A stretch of 64,000 bases of DNA from Narthecium ossifragum (GCA_963920575.1 OY986968.1:10161485-10225484); one strand, 5' to 3'; numbered from the stretch's first letter, positions 12,462 through 24,300 are shown. The notes: generated from the letters alone by a model not told the origin. A program made the numbers and translations.

Positions 12462-15083
12462 AGCTGTCGCGCCCCGACCCGCGGACGCCAAACCGGGCCG
12501 GGACACGAGGGGGAAAAACCTACAACTACTAGCCTCAACTGGCAGAAACAGTTGAAACTAACACACAGCTGGCGGAAACAGCTGACAACAAGAACAAGGC
12601 GGAAGCAAACTTAACAACATCTATTACAAAACAAATATAATAGAGTTAAACAAGAGTTCTAATACAACAGGTTTACAAGGGATCAACAACAGTCCCCAAA
12701 AAGCTACAAAACCCACCGGGGTCTCCGCAAGGGCACAAACAAAACCATCCTGACCCTCAGACATGGCCAGGAGCCGGCGCGCTACCACGAGACGACCGAC
12801 GGGGAAGCACAGGAGAGGAGCTGGGACCTGCACCTGCAAACAACACAGTCCAAGTAGGAATGAGCAACAGCTCAGCAGGGTCATACTCTACCACTCTCGC
12901 TAAGAAGGCAAACCCGAACGGACAAACTCTGTGCCAAGTACTGAGGCTTGCCAAGAATCCCATAAATCCCGTCAATAACCCGAAGGGCTCCTGTCCCAAG
13001 TGCGCCCCTCCGACAACCACTGCTCAGGGGTAGGCAACTCCGACAATCCCCGACACAGGGTGGACATGGCGCTACTAGTAGGACACCCTTCTCCAAGCGG
13101 GATCTCCACACTTGGCGGAACGACCGTGGTTAAGACTACCATCTCTCAGTACTCCAAGCATGAGAGCCAACACGACCCCTAACTCCCGACCAAAGACTAA
13201 GTCTAGCCAGGGAGTCCATCGATCCCATCGATGTTTCTCCCCCCCCCCCCCCAGGGTTCCTGTCCAACGTATGTCCCTCCGACAGCCACTGCTCAAGGAC
13301 TGGGCTACCTCCGACGGTCCCTAACACAGGGTGGGCCAGACGATACCTGTAGGACACCCTTACCCGTGCTGGACACCAGCAAGGGGGCACAAGTCGGGTA
13401 ACGGCATCCACCACTTAGCCTTTGATCACCGAAGTCCACGGGTCAACCCCACCCAGTCCAACCTAGCATGTCTAATGCATAGGAAGCAGGGCAGAATATG
13501 AATAAGGAAAAGCAGTAATAAGCAACACAACAAGGGCACACCTTCGGCCCGTTTATTCTACACATCCCGAGAGGCATTACCTTCGGTTCAACCACAAAGC
13601 AGTAATAAATAAGCAATTATGCAGTATGAGAGAACATGGTAAGCCCCAAGGGCAAAACAGCATTTAAAACAAATAAAAGTCTTCCCTGCGTCGAAGGAGA
13701 TCGATCCCATGTAGCAATGGGATCAATCTTCCTCGAGGCAAGAAGCACCCGTCCTGGTCACCCAAACGGGATCGATCTCCACCCATATGGAGATCGATCT
13801 TGTATGTTACCCCTTGACGCGCCGACGCCGAGCGCCAAGAGATCGATCTCCCTCCCAGGGAGATCGCTCTCGCTCGGGCGGGGCGTGCCACCCCAAACGA
13901 GATCGATGAGATCGATCCTGATGGGTTCATCGGCGGGCGGACGGCGAGGAAAGCCGTCGGAATCCACAACCATACCTCACCAAACTAGGTGGGCTAATCG
14001 ATCCAAGTACCATGAAGCTACTCAAGGCTCCACAAAGAGATCTATTGAAAACAACACCGGATTTCAAACCTTTAAAAGTAACCGGAGTCTTTGAGTAAGA
14101 ACCCTACCTCCACAGAGCTGCTTCGATCCACGAAGCCTAGCCTAGGATCTTCCTCACGCCGTCACGGTTCCAACGAGCCTTCAAGCTCCAGAAACGGTGG
14201 CCGGAGCAGGGAGAACGGAGGAGGAAAGAGGGCTGCCGAAACAGGGGAAGAAAACAGGGCCGGGAGAAAGAAGAAAAAACAAAAAGAAAGGGAGGAGGAG
14301 GGGAAGGGGATAAGGCCGGGGGAAAGCCGGTGAATGAGGGGAGCAAAAGTCTCCCCTCCCCTGACAGGGGAAGCGACGGCCATCGCCGTGGCCGTCCTTC
14401 GAACTCCACCGCCAACGACTTCCAGGGCAAGTGAGATCGATCTCCATTGCATGCGGGATCGATCCGGCTAGCAATACGGGATCGATCTCCCTTGACAAAG
14501 GGATCAATCTCTTATGCCCAGAAAGGCAAACTTGGGCTGAAAAACAAGCCCAAGCCCAGAACTTCCGATCCCGGGTCCACCTAACCTTACTAAACAAACA
14601 CAAGCACCAAACAAGGTCTGTGTGTGCACACCCAGTGTGAAACGACCGCCAAGGCGCAATTTCCCAAATCGCCCTTGGGGTCAACAACAAGCCACGGGGA
14701 TAGTGGGGCGGGTCCTCACATACAACCTTTGTAAATCTTCTTCGAGCGTGAAGAAGTACATTGCGAGGCATCTAACAGTGGTTGTGAGCGATTGTAAGGT
14801 TACCAAGCACCCGGAAGCTTGGAGAAAAAGCTTGTAAGGATTTGCAAGTAGTGGAACTTCAAAGATGACCTTGAGAGACGTGGACGTGGACCAAGAGTTT
14901 GGTCCTACCGCTATAAAATCAGTGCAATCTCTCTAACTTCTCTCTCATATATTCTTGCATGTTGTTTTACATTTGTTTCATCTCATTTACAAGCATTTAA
15001 GGTCTTAGATCTCCTCGACATGGTTTTTCCATTGATCTAGTTTTTCAAAAAGAGTCCAATTCATCCCCCATCTTAGATCTTCA

Positions 15084-15785
15084 AGGCTCGTGGTTGAACC
15101 AAGAGAGTCATGCCCCTTGGGATGTATAGAATAAATGGGCCGAAAGGTATACCCTAGTTTTTATGTATATTATAGCTGCTAGAATATTGTTGTTTTTTAT
15201 AAGTGTTTGGTCGAGGATGAACCTCGTTGTAGAATTTTGGTTGACGGCTCGTGCATACCATCGTGATGCCGAAATTTGAATTGAATGTTATGCTTATTTT
15301 GTTTGATTAGTCTCGTGGGGACTTGTAGGCATGTTGCACCTTTTTATTCGCTTTGCTTAGACCTTTGCTATGTCCACCCCCCCTTTGGCGAGTTGTATGC
15401 TACGCATAACCCAGTATATTGTTGTGGCATATCATTGCATGCATGTAGTCTTATTTATGTGCGTGTGAGCATACATGCATTTGATTGCTTTAGACGCATT
15501 TTAGGATAGGCGTGGGCGATGGGTTGATCACCGATCTGAGGGCTCGGGCAGCTTGGATCCAACCTTAGGACCGAGGTTGGGTAGCAAGGTTTAGGGTGAG
15601 ATTGTTACTATAATCTTTTCTTTTTTGAGGAGATTGTTTAGCTGGTTACATATCATAATGTTTTGAGGTTTAGAGGTCAAGTCGTTTCTCTTGTGCCAAG
15701 CTTTAAGGTGGTTTAATTATTCTTACTCCTTAGGGTGGTTTGTTATCAGCTATAGAGCTTGGGGTGCATTGCAGATGCACTGAAA
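15084..15785 (+). mobile_element. Internal fragment of a Del-like LTR
   Basis: This piece contains the family blocks GGTTGAACCAAGAGAGTCATG (about 15090), GGTTGACGGCTCGTGC (about 15240), GGCGTGGGCGATGGGTTGATC (about 15507) and TGAGGTTTAGAGGTCAAGTC (about 15663), in the same order as 48960-49530. Both ends are missing and many bases differ from the intact copies, so it is older than the solo LTRs. Confidence 0.75.
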
Positions 15786-16634
15786 TCCATATTTGTTCTA
15801 CCTTGTTCACGCGTTGAGGAGCGCTTAGGCCGCCGATCCCGTGGTCGGAATCCATGGAAAACACCATGGAACCGCCAGTGGGAAGATGGTAAGGAAAGGA
15901 AGTATGGAAGCATACACAATCGGTGGAGGGAACTGAGGGGAAGTCATCTCCACGGTCCAATCGGACGTCCTACCATCGTGTGACACCAGCAACCGACAAG
16001 GACGGTGGCGGGCTAGGATTAGGGTTAGAGAAAGGTTAGGTTTAGAGGAAATTAGAATGAAAAACTCACCGGAAAAAATCGGAATCGTGTGCAAGGAGCA
16101 AGCTAGAGGCCGGAGCGTCGGGTTTCGTCGCCCATTGTCAGTGCTAACACGCCGAAGGCCTGCCGGAATCGCTCGAAGGACAAAGGAGCGATCGATCGAT
16201 GGAGGTGAAGTATGTGGGGACGAGAGAGAGATGAGTGGGGTCATAGGCAATTAGGCCCCGCTCAAGACCGATCAATCTCTTATAATGCCGATCGGTCGGT
16301 GTTGATGTCGCGACACATTGTTTAAGTCAGGCCACTTGAATCTCCCGTCCAGCCGACGGGAGGTCCGATTGGTCGGATCAGATTCCGATCAATCAGTACA
16401 CCGTTTTCTTTTTAAGAGCCTAATCTAAAGAAAAGGAGAGAACCTACACTAAGATAAGATCCTAACTACATATAGAAAACTGGGTTGCCTCCCAGCAAGA
16501 GAGTAATTTTACGTATTTCGCTAGACGTCCCTAAAAACTCAATTATCGCCTGGATCCGTCAAGATGATGGACTCAATGATGTCTCCTTGTTGAATGTCCT
16601 CCACATAAGGTTTCAATCTTTAACTTTAATGGTC
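15786..16634 (-). mobile_element. Athila-like 3' noncoding region
   Basis: This lies 3' of the integrase end on the minus strand. It includes the phrase GGTTGCCTCCCAGCAAGAG (about 16482), a text common just after pol in Athila elements, and CCGATCGGTCGG-type words at 16260-16400. The open frames at 15825-16250 show no recognisable domain and vary in frame, so I do not call a gene. Confidence 0.5.
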
Positions 16635-17610
16635 TTACCTGTGCTGAGGTTCTGAATTTCTACGGCACCATGTGAGAATACGTGTAATGATATAGTGTCC
16701 AGTCCACCTTAATCGTAATTCACCTGGGAAAGAACAAAATTTTGCATTAAACAACCAAACTTTCTGTCCGACGATAAGGGGTTTTCTTGAAATGTGTTTA
16801 TCATGGAACGCCTTCGCCCTATCTTTGTAAATTTTGGAGTTTATATAAGCATCATTGTGAATTTCCTCGAGCTCAGCAATGCTCAACTTTCTGTGTGTGG
16901 TTACCTCATTTGTATCAAAGTTAAATTTCTTGATAGCCCACAAAGCACGATGTTTCCACTCAACAGGAAGATGGCAAGATTTACCAAACAATAATCGATA
17001 TGGTGACATACCATTAGGAGTTTTATAAGCCGTTCTATATGCTTAGAGTGCGTCATTAAGCTTGTTCTCCCAATCCTTTCGGCCTAGGTGGACAGTCATT
17101 TCTAGAATATGTTTAATTTCCCTATTAGAAAGTTCTACTTGCCCACTAGTTTGAGAATGATATGGGGTGGCTACCTTATGAGTGATAGAGTACTTTTTAA
17201 GATGAGATTTAAAGTGTTGACTTAGGAAGTGAGTTCCTCCATCACTTATGATCGCACGAGGAAAACCAAACCGAGAAAAGATGTGTCATTGGAGGAATTG
17301 AATCACAACCTTATGAATATCCACCATTTAGTTGCTATGGCTTCAACCCATTTTGAAACATAGTCAACATCAACTAAAATGTATTGGAAGCCAAAGGTGG
17401 AAAGGGACCCATGAAATCAATACCCCATACATCAAAAATTTATGCTACTAGAATCGGTGTCTGTGGCATTTCATCACAGCATGATAGGCTCCCAGCTTTT
17501 TAGCATCGAAGACACCACTTACAGAAGTCATGAGAATCTTTGAATATTGAAGGCCAATAAAAGCCGCATTGTAAAACTTTTGCAGCGCTTTTTCTTGCAG
17601 AAAAGTGACC
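16635..17610 (-). pseudogene. Decayed Athila-like integrase
   Basis: The minus strand encodes the C-terminal integrase region of an Athila-type gypsy element. It contains [20 protein letters not shown], then an [12 protein letters not shown] stretch and a [18 protein letters not shown] stretch, typical of Athila (ORF 16635-17009). Upstream, to about 17610, the zinc-binding and core parts can be followed only through several stops and frame changes, for example a GFYWPSIFKDSHDFCKWC run near 17560. The enzyme would have inserted element cDNA; this copy is dead. Confidence 0.75.
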
Positions 17611-18176
17611 ACCACACACAAGCGTGTGACAGAACATTACAATGTCATGGATTTCAGATTCTGGCACACATCGTCGAAAAATCTGATCTGAATAATATTT
17701 AAAGAGCTTAGGGTCTTCCCAAATATAGTATCGAATCTGATAAAAGAATCAATTTTTATCATTTTTAGACCAAGAGTCTGAAATTTTGCCAGAAACAAGG
17801 TAATTGACTATGTGTGCATACCAGGGCTATGAGATGCGAGTTACATGAAAGAGATCATTATCTGGAAAAGAAGCACTAACATGGACCCTATCAATGATAT
17901 GTTCCAAAGGGAGGCGTGAAAGGTGATCAACAACAACATTCTCAGAGCCCTTCTTATCCCTTATTTCTACGTCAAACTCTTGTAAAAGTAATATCCATCG
18001 AATCAGTTTAGATTTTGCATCCTTTTTAGCTAAAACAATACCTCAAAGAGGCATGATCATTATAAATAAGGATTTTGGAACCTAAGAGATAGGGTTTGAA
18101 CTTCTCTAATACGAATATTACAGTCAATAATTTCTTTTCCGTTGTAGTATAATTCAACTGTGATTTAGAAAGGGTC
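17611..18176 (-). pseudogene. Decayed Athila-like RNase H/integrase linker
   Basis: Heavily broken pol sequence joins the RT and integrase remnants on either side. Short peptide runs that would fit the linker are seen in different frames, with many stops. Nothing else was found in this stretch. Confidence 0.5.
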
Positions 18177-19260
18177 TTAATTATTAGCATAATAAATCAT
18201 ATGATAACTTTTATTCACCCGCTGTCCAATGACAGCTCTTATCGTGGAATCAGAAGCGTCGCATATGAGTTTGAAAGGTAAAAAATAATAAGGCGCATAA
18301 ACTATGGGAGAGGAAGATAAGAGGCCACGGATTGTTTTGAAAGCGTTTAAGCAAACATCATCGAAGACAAAAGGAGTATCCTTGGAGAGAAGCTTACACA
18401 AGGGTTTTGAAGATTTCAAAAAATCTTTGACAAATCGACGATAGAATCCTGCATGACCTAAAAAGGAACGAATTTGGTGCACGGAAGAAGACGGGGGTAA
18501 ATTTGCAATTAAATCCACCTTGGCTTTATCAACTTCAATGCCTCTTTTAGACACAATGTAAGCACTATTCCTTCTTGAACCATAAAATGGCTCTTTTCCC
18601 AACTTAAGACTTAGTTTCAATGCATTGTTGAAAGACTTTTCTTAGATTCACAATGCAAGCTTTAAAAGATGGGCCGAACACAGAAAAATCATCCACACAA
18701 ACCGATAAGAATTTATCAAGCATATTAGAGATGATTTCCATCATATACCTTTAAAAAGTCGCAAGTGCATTACGTAGGCCGAACGACATCCTTCGGTACG
18801 CAAAGGTACCAAAAGAGCAAGTGAAAGTTGTATTCTATTGATCTTTGCGATCAATTGCAACTTGATTGTACCCTTAATAGCCATCAAGGAAACAATAAAA
18901 GCTTTGGCTAAAAAGACATTCAAGAATTTGATCAATGAACGGCAAAAGGAAGTGATTTTTTCTAGTGAGGCCATTGAGTTTTCTATAATCAATGCATACT
19001 CATCATCCCGTAGTCTGGCGAGTCGGAACCTACTCTTTTTTCTCATTCTCCACAACTGTGAGTCCTGATTTATTAAGAACTACTTTTGTGGGGATGACCT
19101 ACTTACTATCAGAAATCGGGTATATAATACCCACATCGAGAAGTTTCACCACTTCTTTCTTAACCACATCTTTTATGTTAGGATTAAAACGGTGTTGCAT
19201 CTCCGGCCCTAACTATTTTAGACTCCTCCTTTAGATCAATCCTATGCATGCAAATTGAGG
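18177..19260 (-). pseudogene. Decayed Athila-like reverse transcriptase and RNase H start
   Basis: The minus strand carries RT motifs of a Ty3/gypsy element. The catalytic box reads SVCVDDFSVFG around 18686-18697; both aspartates are kept. The next part (18177-18620) reads SVHQIRSFLGHAGFYRRFVK and runs into the RNase H start, LICDASDS. The N-terminal part continues to about 19250 with frameshifts. It is upstream of the integrase remnant at 16635-17610 and belongs to the same element. It is nonfunctional because of stops and shifts. Confidence 0.8.
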
Positions 19261-19335
19261 GATCGATACCTTTTAGATAGACAACTGTCGAACCTATAGC
19301 TTTCCTATATATATATATATATGCATACACACGTC

Positions 19336-19571
19336 TCCAGGTAGATCTAGGTTATCATTTAGAGCCGTGATACCATGCACACCCATGTGGATCTGCATTA
19401 TGCTCCCTTGATATAAGTTGTTTCTATTATTTAACTCTCAATTATCATCCCTCTCCATGTAGATCTAGGTTATCATTTAGTGCCGTGATACCATGCACGC
19501 CCACGTGGATGTGCATTATTCACCCTTGATATAAGTTGTTTCTATTATTTAACTCTCAATTATGATCATTT
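19336..19571. repeat. 118-bp direct tandem duplication
   Basis: Two copies, starting TCCAGGTAGATCTAGG (19336) and TCCATGTAGATCTAGG (19454), are nearly identical. Each has GTGATACCATGCAC and CTTGATATAAGTTG. A (TA)n run lies just before at about 19303-19322. The duplication separates the dead Athila pol from the 3' flank of the DUF1685 gene. Confidence 0.85.
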
Positions 19572-19788
19572 CTTCTATCATGATATGAGTTGTTTCTTTA
19601 ATTTCTTCTCTCTTTCAATGTGAAGCCAAAACTCCATTCCAACAAAGTTACTATATGTTTCGTTCTTCTCAAATAATTTGCCCATTATTTTCTTACAAAG
19701 TCAAGAGATCAATCTATGCAAGAAAAAAGGAACCGTTTTGGTTCTTACATGTGAAGGCATCAAATGGAATGTGTGCATGTGAGAACTG
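19572..19788. other. 3' flank of the DUF1685 gene
   Basis: Mostly unique A/T-rich sequence downstream (on the minus strand) of the DUF1685 stop codon. An AATAAT word on the minus strand near 19685 could act in polyadenylation, but this is weak. No transposon was recognised. Confidence 0.4.
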
Positions 19789-20745
19789 TCAGCACTCCTG
19801 CCGGGCGTTGCAAGCGACCGCCCTCGCCCAGAGCTTCAGCTGTTCCTTCATTTTCTTAGCCGTTCTTCCGTCGGCCAGTCTGATCGCCGGAGGCGCCGCT
19901 GGTCTTCGCACCTGCCATGTTTCGGACAGATATGGCCGGCTGATCGCCTTCTCTTCTATCCTCTTCTCGTGAAGTCCGGGGATCACCTTCAAAAGGTTCC
20001 CGCTCAGCGATTCCTTGTCGTCGAAGACGAAGCCGAGGTCTTTGAACCCTTGGACCTCCTCGCATTCCAGATCGCTCAGGCTCTTCCAATTCTTCTCTTG
20101 GAATGCTTCGTCAAAGCTTGCTTCTGTTCTCATATAGAAGTACTGGTTGTTGATGCAATACCTACTGGACTTGTGTCTTCTCACGCTTATACTACGAGTC
20201 ATCTGTGTTAGATGAATAATTCAAAAGATTAATGTCATAATCATCAGCAAAATTTCTTGAATTCTACATGAACATGTAGTTTCAACGCGCATTACCTTCG
20301 AAGGTGAGGCTGATTGATGATTCTCCAAAGCACTACAAGAATGCTGCTGCAACTTGAGATGATCATTCTCCTCCGGCCTTATTTGAGGCGGCAGTGATGG
20401 AGTTCTTAGTAGACTCCTGGTCAGACTTGGATCATCTCGGGATGCCTCAGCTGTCAAGACCACGCTATCTTTTTCTACTGGCTTCTCACCGACCATCAGC
20501 GGCACCGGCTCCTTGGCTTTGTCCGCCGAGGGAACTGCACATTTCGGCGGCGACGGTGGTGGCTTGCTTCTGATGATCAGGATGTTTGTTCCGTTCAGCA
20601 AGTTGCGAAAAAACCAACACTCATCCAAAAGCTCTATAATACTGTTGCTAACTAATTTGCCATCATCATTGCTTTTAAGAGTGGAAGACCCACATGAAAG
20701 GATTTCTTCTCCTTCCTTTGTTTCCAAAGGCATCCTTTTAACCAT
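19789..20745 (-). CDS. DUF1685 family protein, two exons
   Basis: The only convincing host gene. Exon 1 is 20296-20745 (150 codons) and exon 2 is 19789-20202. The 93-bp intron (20203-20295) begins GTAATG, ends ACACAG and is phase 0; the joined product is 287 residues. Exon 1 has LLDECWFFRNLL near residues 37-48, a serine/proline-rich middle and LLRTPSLPP. Exon 2 carries the hallmark SFDEAFQEKNWKSLSDLECE, then VQGFKDLGFVFDD, ending KLWARAVACNARQEC. These motifs fit the plant-specific DUF1685 family, whose biochemical role is unknown. I chose ATG 20745; an in-frame ATG lies at 20733, and frame upstream of 20745 has no ATG. A TATA box lies 50 bp upstream. No stops or shifts are seen. It stands alone between transposons. 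Confidence 0.82.
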
Positions 20746-20793
20746 ATACGTTATGGAGAAAGAGAACAAAAAAAGATGCACAAAAAGGCTGGC

Positions 20794-20800
20794 TTATAAG
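20794..20800 (-). promoter_or_regulatory. TATA box of the DUF1685 gene
   Basis: On the minus strand the sequence reads CTTATAAGCC about 50 bp before ATG 20745. Transcription would start near 20765, which excludes a start codon further upstream. Confidence 0.45.
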
Positions 20801-21256
20801 TGGGATGGCTTACAAGTGAAAATGGGGAGAAGGGAGTGGCAATGGCTTGTTCTAGCTAGTCCTGCATGGCTATTTCTCTATTGGGTCTGTGAAGGCAGGT
20901 GGTGGACATGGATGGCACCATGTGCTCTGGTTGGCCCACAAATCATTGCGATATTGTCGTTGTGGAACGCATTGGATGCCCAGTCCAATTCGCGGAACAG
21001 CATTCAGTACCAATATGCTGGGCTGGCAAATTATTGCTCAATCTAGCTAACAAGCCTAATTCATCAACCTTATAGAAGACGGTGAGTTACCAGAATTCTA
21101 TCTTACGGTGGAGAAAGTTGTTTTCAGGATTATATCTGACGGTAGAGAGAGTGGACATGTGACAGATTATACTATATTTGGTTCTTTTTTAGCACGTAGA
21201 CGTGAGATCATAGATTATAACCGTGCCAGGACGCAGGTGTTTACTAGTTATATATA
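20801..21256. other. Intergenic 5' flank of the DUF1685 gene
   Basis: No repeat or domain was recognised. It holds the upstream region of the DUF1685 gene and ends at the ACAAG target duplication of the next retrotransposon. Confidence 0.4.
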
Positions 21257-22381
21257 CAAGTGTTGGTCAAAATAATGGCTAATCAATCAATGATTCTCAT
21301 GTCAATGTAATAACTATAACCGATAACGTTTCAAAAGCAATTGGACGATGGCGTTCTAAGATAAACAAAAAATCATCGGCCAAAAGAAGAAATTTATCAT
21401 TTAAAGACGATGATCGATCGTCCTTGCGAAAAGAAGTCATCGACTATGAACGATGATGATTTAAGGACAGGAAATATATCAGCTAAGGACGATGAAGATA
21501 TGGACGAGAAGAGAATATAGACCAAGAAGGACGACACTGCAACATAAGAAAGTTCATCGACCAGACAAAACCTTCATCGGGTAAACCATAATAAAGAGAA
21601 ACGAGGAAACATCGGAGAACGTGAGACACACGGCTTATGGGGAGCGAAGGATGGAAGATAACAGAGAACGTCTTGAGCGGAAGTTAGCCAATTGCTCTAG
21701 TATAAATAGTCTTCTTCTTTCACTCTGTAAGCTCTCTCACAAAATCAAACACACAGAGCCTGCGCGTCTGGATTTCTTACTTTCAGAATGTTTCCTGTAA
21801 GTTAGTTTCATTCAATAAAATCATCATGTTTCTTATACGTTTAGTCCTTCTTTTCTACATAATGTAGTTTAGATTACTGTTCGTAGATGGATAATGTAGT
21901 ATTAGGTTTTATGATGTTTTCTTCATTGTGTTCTTTACTGTTTTCCTTACTGTTTTCTGTAGAATAATTTAACTAATGAATTTTCATATCTTAATCTAGA
22001 TTAAGTTAAGCAATAGATTTAAATACTTATCTTATATGATTTAAGTAATTTAGGATGATCTTTATTGCTTTCTAGATTAAATTAATAGTTTTAGACGTTT
22101 TCTCATTTACTATATATTAAATTAAGAATAACTTAGGTTTAATCCTGATAATTAGCTTTATTAGATTGTTTAATTAGGTTCAATCCAGATTTCTATTCAA
22201 CTTGACACCTCTATTTGAACGTAGTTTGAAGGAGTTGGACTAAACCACAATCTCCTGATTCTTGAGTGTTAGGTAATTTTGACCTTGATTATTTGACCGG
22301 TCAACAGTTAAATTTCCACGCTAACATAACTTGGCACGCCCGATAGGACAATGTGTTGAAGTTGTACAAAGAAAGGACAAA

Positions 22382-22927
22382 ATGACAGATGACACTCCTA
22401 GAATTGCTATTTTCAGAGGCGTGGAAAGTGACCATATGGATGATGATTTTCAACAAAGTTTTCTTAAATGGAGTATGTCTCCAAATGAAAGTTTCAGAGG
22501 TGAGAGGACCAAAATAGTTCTGCCATCTTTCATGCAAAATCAAGGTGGCTTCACTCTATTGGTAAGGAACTCTTCATATACAAAAGAACAAAATACAAGT
22601 GGTCATTGTTTAATAAGGAACAATCTAGTGGAAACAAATAGTCCAAACAATATTATGGAAATGGACGATGAACAAGATTCATCCAGTGATAAGCTGGAGA
22701 TGTTCAGTATACTTGGACAAAATTGTCCAAGCAATGATATGGTGATCGATCATAAAAAAGAGCAGAGTCTTGTAAAAAGTGATATCAAGATAGAAATGGT
22801 CAAGTTGAAGATGAATGATCTGAAAGAGCAAAAACGTCCACATCTTATGATGGACGATACAATGGAGCAAAAAAGTCCAAAGCATGACATAGTGATGGAC
22901 AATTCAAAAGAACTAAACACATCCTAG
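22382..22927 (+). CDS. Unknown 181-residue acidic/lysine-rich ORF of an LTR retrotransposon
   Basis: This is the only ORF of the element at 21262-24911. ATG 22382 lies 55 bp after the 5' LTR, where gag normally starts. The product matches no family I recognise. The first 60 residues are mixed (FRGVESDHMDDDFQQSFLKW). The rest is a degenerate repeat of short blocks with methionine-aspartate runs and KEQ words: MEMDDEQDSSSDK, NDMVIDHKKEQS, LMMDDTMEQKSPKHDIVMD. There is no zinc knuckle, protease or membrane segment. Such composition could be intrinsically disordered. It could be a gag-like protein of a non-autonomous element or untranslated sequence open by chance. Confidence 0.45.
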   Translation: MTDDTPRIAIFRGVESDHMDDDFQQSFLKWSMSPNESFRGERTKIVLPSFMQNQGGFTLLVRNSSYTKEQNTSGHCLIRNNLVETNSPNNIMEMDDEQDSSSDKLEMFSILGQNCPSNDMVIDHKKEQSLVKSDIKIEMVKLKMNDLKEQKRPHLMMDDTMEQKSPKHDIVMDNSKELNTS

Positions 22928-23533
22928 TATATTTAAAAGGCTCATTTATGACAGAGGAAAGGGCTTAGAGAAAAAGAGTGGTCGAGCATGGGGGGCAAAA
23001 AGACAAGTGGAATATGTGTTCAAGGTGGTGCTCATCATGCATTTAAACATACATGCATTTATTGGTCTACATGCATTTATTGGTTGACATACATAGCCTA
23101 ATAGACAAACTAGTATAAATGGTCAAAAATACTTTGGTCGACCAACAATGGTCAAACATTGGTCTGACATGCATGCATTGAAAGAGAGCATGTGAAAATT
23201 GATGTGAAAAAGTGCACGATAGGCCACACATGGCCGATCAATGTTTGCTAAAATATATATATGTGTTTTATGGTCGATCATCCTCATCCTGACAGACCGT
23301 CACTTGCCATAAAACAAGTATATTGACCGAATGGCTAATAAAATATGTTTTATGGATGACTCAATTCGCCGACAAAATCATCCATATGGCGAACAGAATA
23401 GCCAAAATTGACCAATAAAATCGTCCAATTGGCCGACAAATTGTCCAATTGACCCATAAAATCGTCCAATTGGCCAACAGAATAAGGTCTTTACAAAAAA
23501 ATTTCTATTTTCATAAAAAAATGGGGGGTAAAA
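22928..23533 (+). other. Internal 3' region with CCAATTGG-type words and polypurine tract
   Basis: This noncoding stretch has many near-copies of CGTCCAATTGGCCGAC (23420-23475) and related GGTCGA/GGCCGA words. It ends with the purine tract at 23516-23533 that primes plus-strand synthesis. No ORF of note. Confidence 0.5.
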
Positions 23534-23639
23534 TGTTAACCATAAATATAACCATATCGAAAAGTCATTTAGGCGATTAACAAGATCAATGGCAATTTCA
23601 TAAATATTGCCAATCGGTCAATAAATACTTCAGTTTTGA

Positions 23640-24300
23640 CATAGCTGAAGTATTTTACCCATAACGTTTAGACCAAGTATCCAAATTGGGCGATTCTTGA
23701 ATGATTGGAAAGAGGACAAAAAGATATACAACTTTACAGTTGACAGGATCTTCAGATTCCATCATTTCATATGTCAAACTGGCAGTCAAAATGCTTAGTG
23801 GCAAAATGGTAAATAATGGTTGAATGTCCAATCGTCCAAAGAATCCAATCGGCCAATTTCCATCGGCAAAATTCAATCGGCCAGATTTTGGCCGATTAAT
23901 TTAATAACCGTCGTCGATGTGGTCTGATGTATTTCAGCCATAACGTTTCATACGATGTCCAAATGAGTTGATTCTTAAACCATTGAAAAAAGGACGAAAA
24001 GATATACAACTTTCATGTTGACGAGATCTTCAAATTACATCGTTTACTATGTCAAACTGGCAGTAAAAATGCCCAATGGCAAAATAGTAAATAAGGGTCG
24101 AGCATCTAAATGTCATCGTCCAAAATAGCTGATGTCATCGTTCAAAATGACCAATGTCATCGTCCAAATTCCCATCATCCATATTTGGCTAATCTACCAT
24201 ATTAGCAATTAATTTAGTCTGATTATTTCAACCATAACTTTCTCATCCGATGTCCAAATTAGACGTTGTTTGTACCGTTAGGAAGATAATTTGAAGAGGT
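23640..24300 (+). repeat. About 290-bp imperfect tandem repeat in the 3' LTR
   Basis: Three degenerate units start CCATAACGTTTAGACC (about 23660), CCATAACGTTTCATACG (about 23938) and CCATAACTTTCTCATCC (about 24231). The first two also share AAAAGATATACAACTTT, CATATGTCAAACTGGCAGT and the GTAAATAA block. The 5' LTR lacks this array, which accounts for most of the length difference between the LTRs. Confidence 0.65.

Larger units (their letters stand above)
6730..14720 (-). mobile_element. Del/Tekay-like gypsy element, internally deleted, LTR-internal-LTR
   Basis: A minus-strand element flanked by a perfect TACAA duplication (6725-6729 and 14721-14725). Its two LTRs start TGTGAGGACC and end GGGGCGCGACA on the minus strand; plus-strand coordinates are 6730-11621 (about 2.28 kb after removing the nested solo LTR) and 12465-14720 (2.26 kb). 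The LTRs look about 98 percent identical by eye, so insertion was recent. Only 843 bp of internal sequence remains (11622-12464): a primer-binding site, a gag remnant with a CCHC knuckle, and a degenerate polypurine tract preceded by a CGAGGACGAGATTTC word, as in Del/Tekay chromoviruses. pol is absent, so it cannot move by itself. Confidence 0.88.
5981..15083 (+). mobile_element. Ty1/copia LTR split by a nested Del element
   Basis: The LTR begins TGTTGATCC right after the polypurine tract. It runs to 6729, is interrupted by the Del element 6730-14720, and resumes at 14726 to end CCATCTTAGATCTTCA at 15083. Without the insert it is about 1.1 kb. The same LTR family occurs at 35036-35590 and 35676-36245, which confirms both ends. 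The promoter part (6096-6541) holds a cluster of GGTCGAT/TCGACC words. The flank at 15084 is a Del LTR fragment, so the copia element probably sits inside it, but no duplication was confirmed. Confidence 0.7.

Noticed and set aside
15825..16250. 141-codon minus-strand ORF
   Set aside because: Lies in the 3' noncoding part of the Athila remnant; low similarity to any known domain and no conserved start.
20513..21046. 177-codon plus-strand ORF opposite the DUF1685 exon
   Set aside because: It is the antisense shadow of exon 1 extended into the promoter; no domain and no start context.
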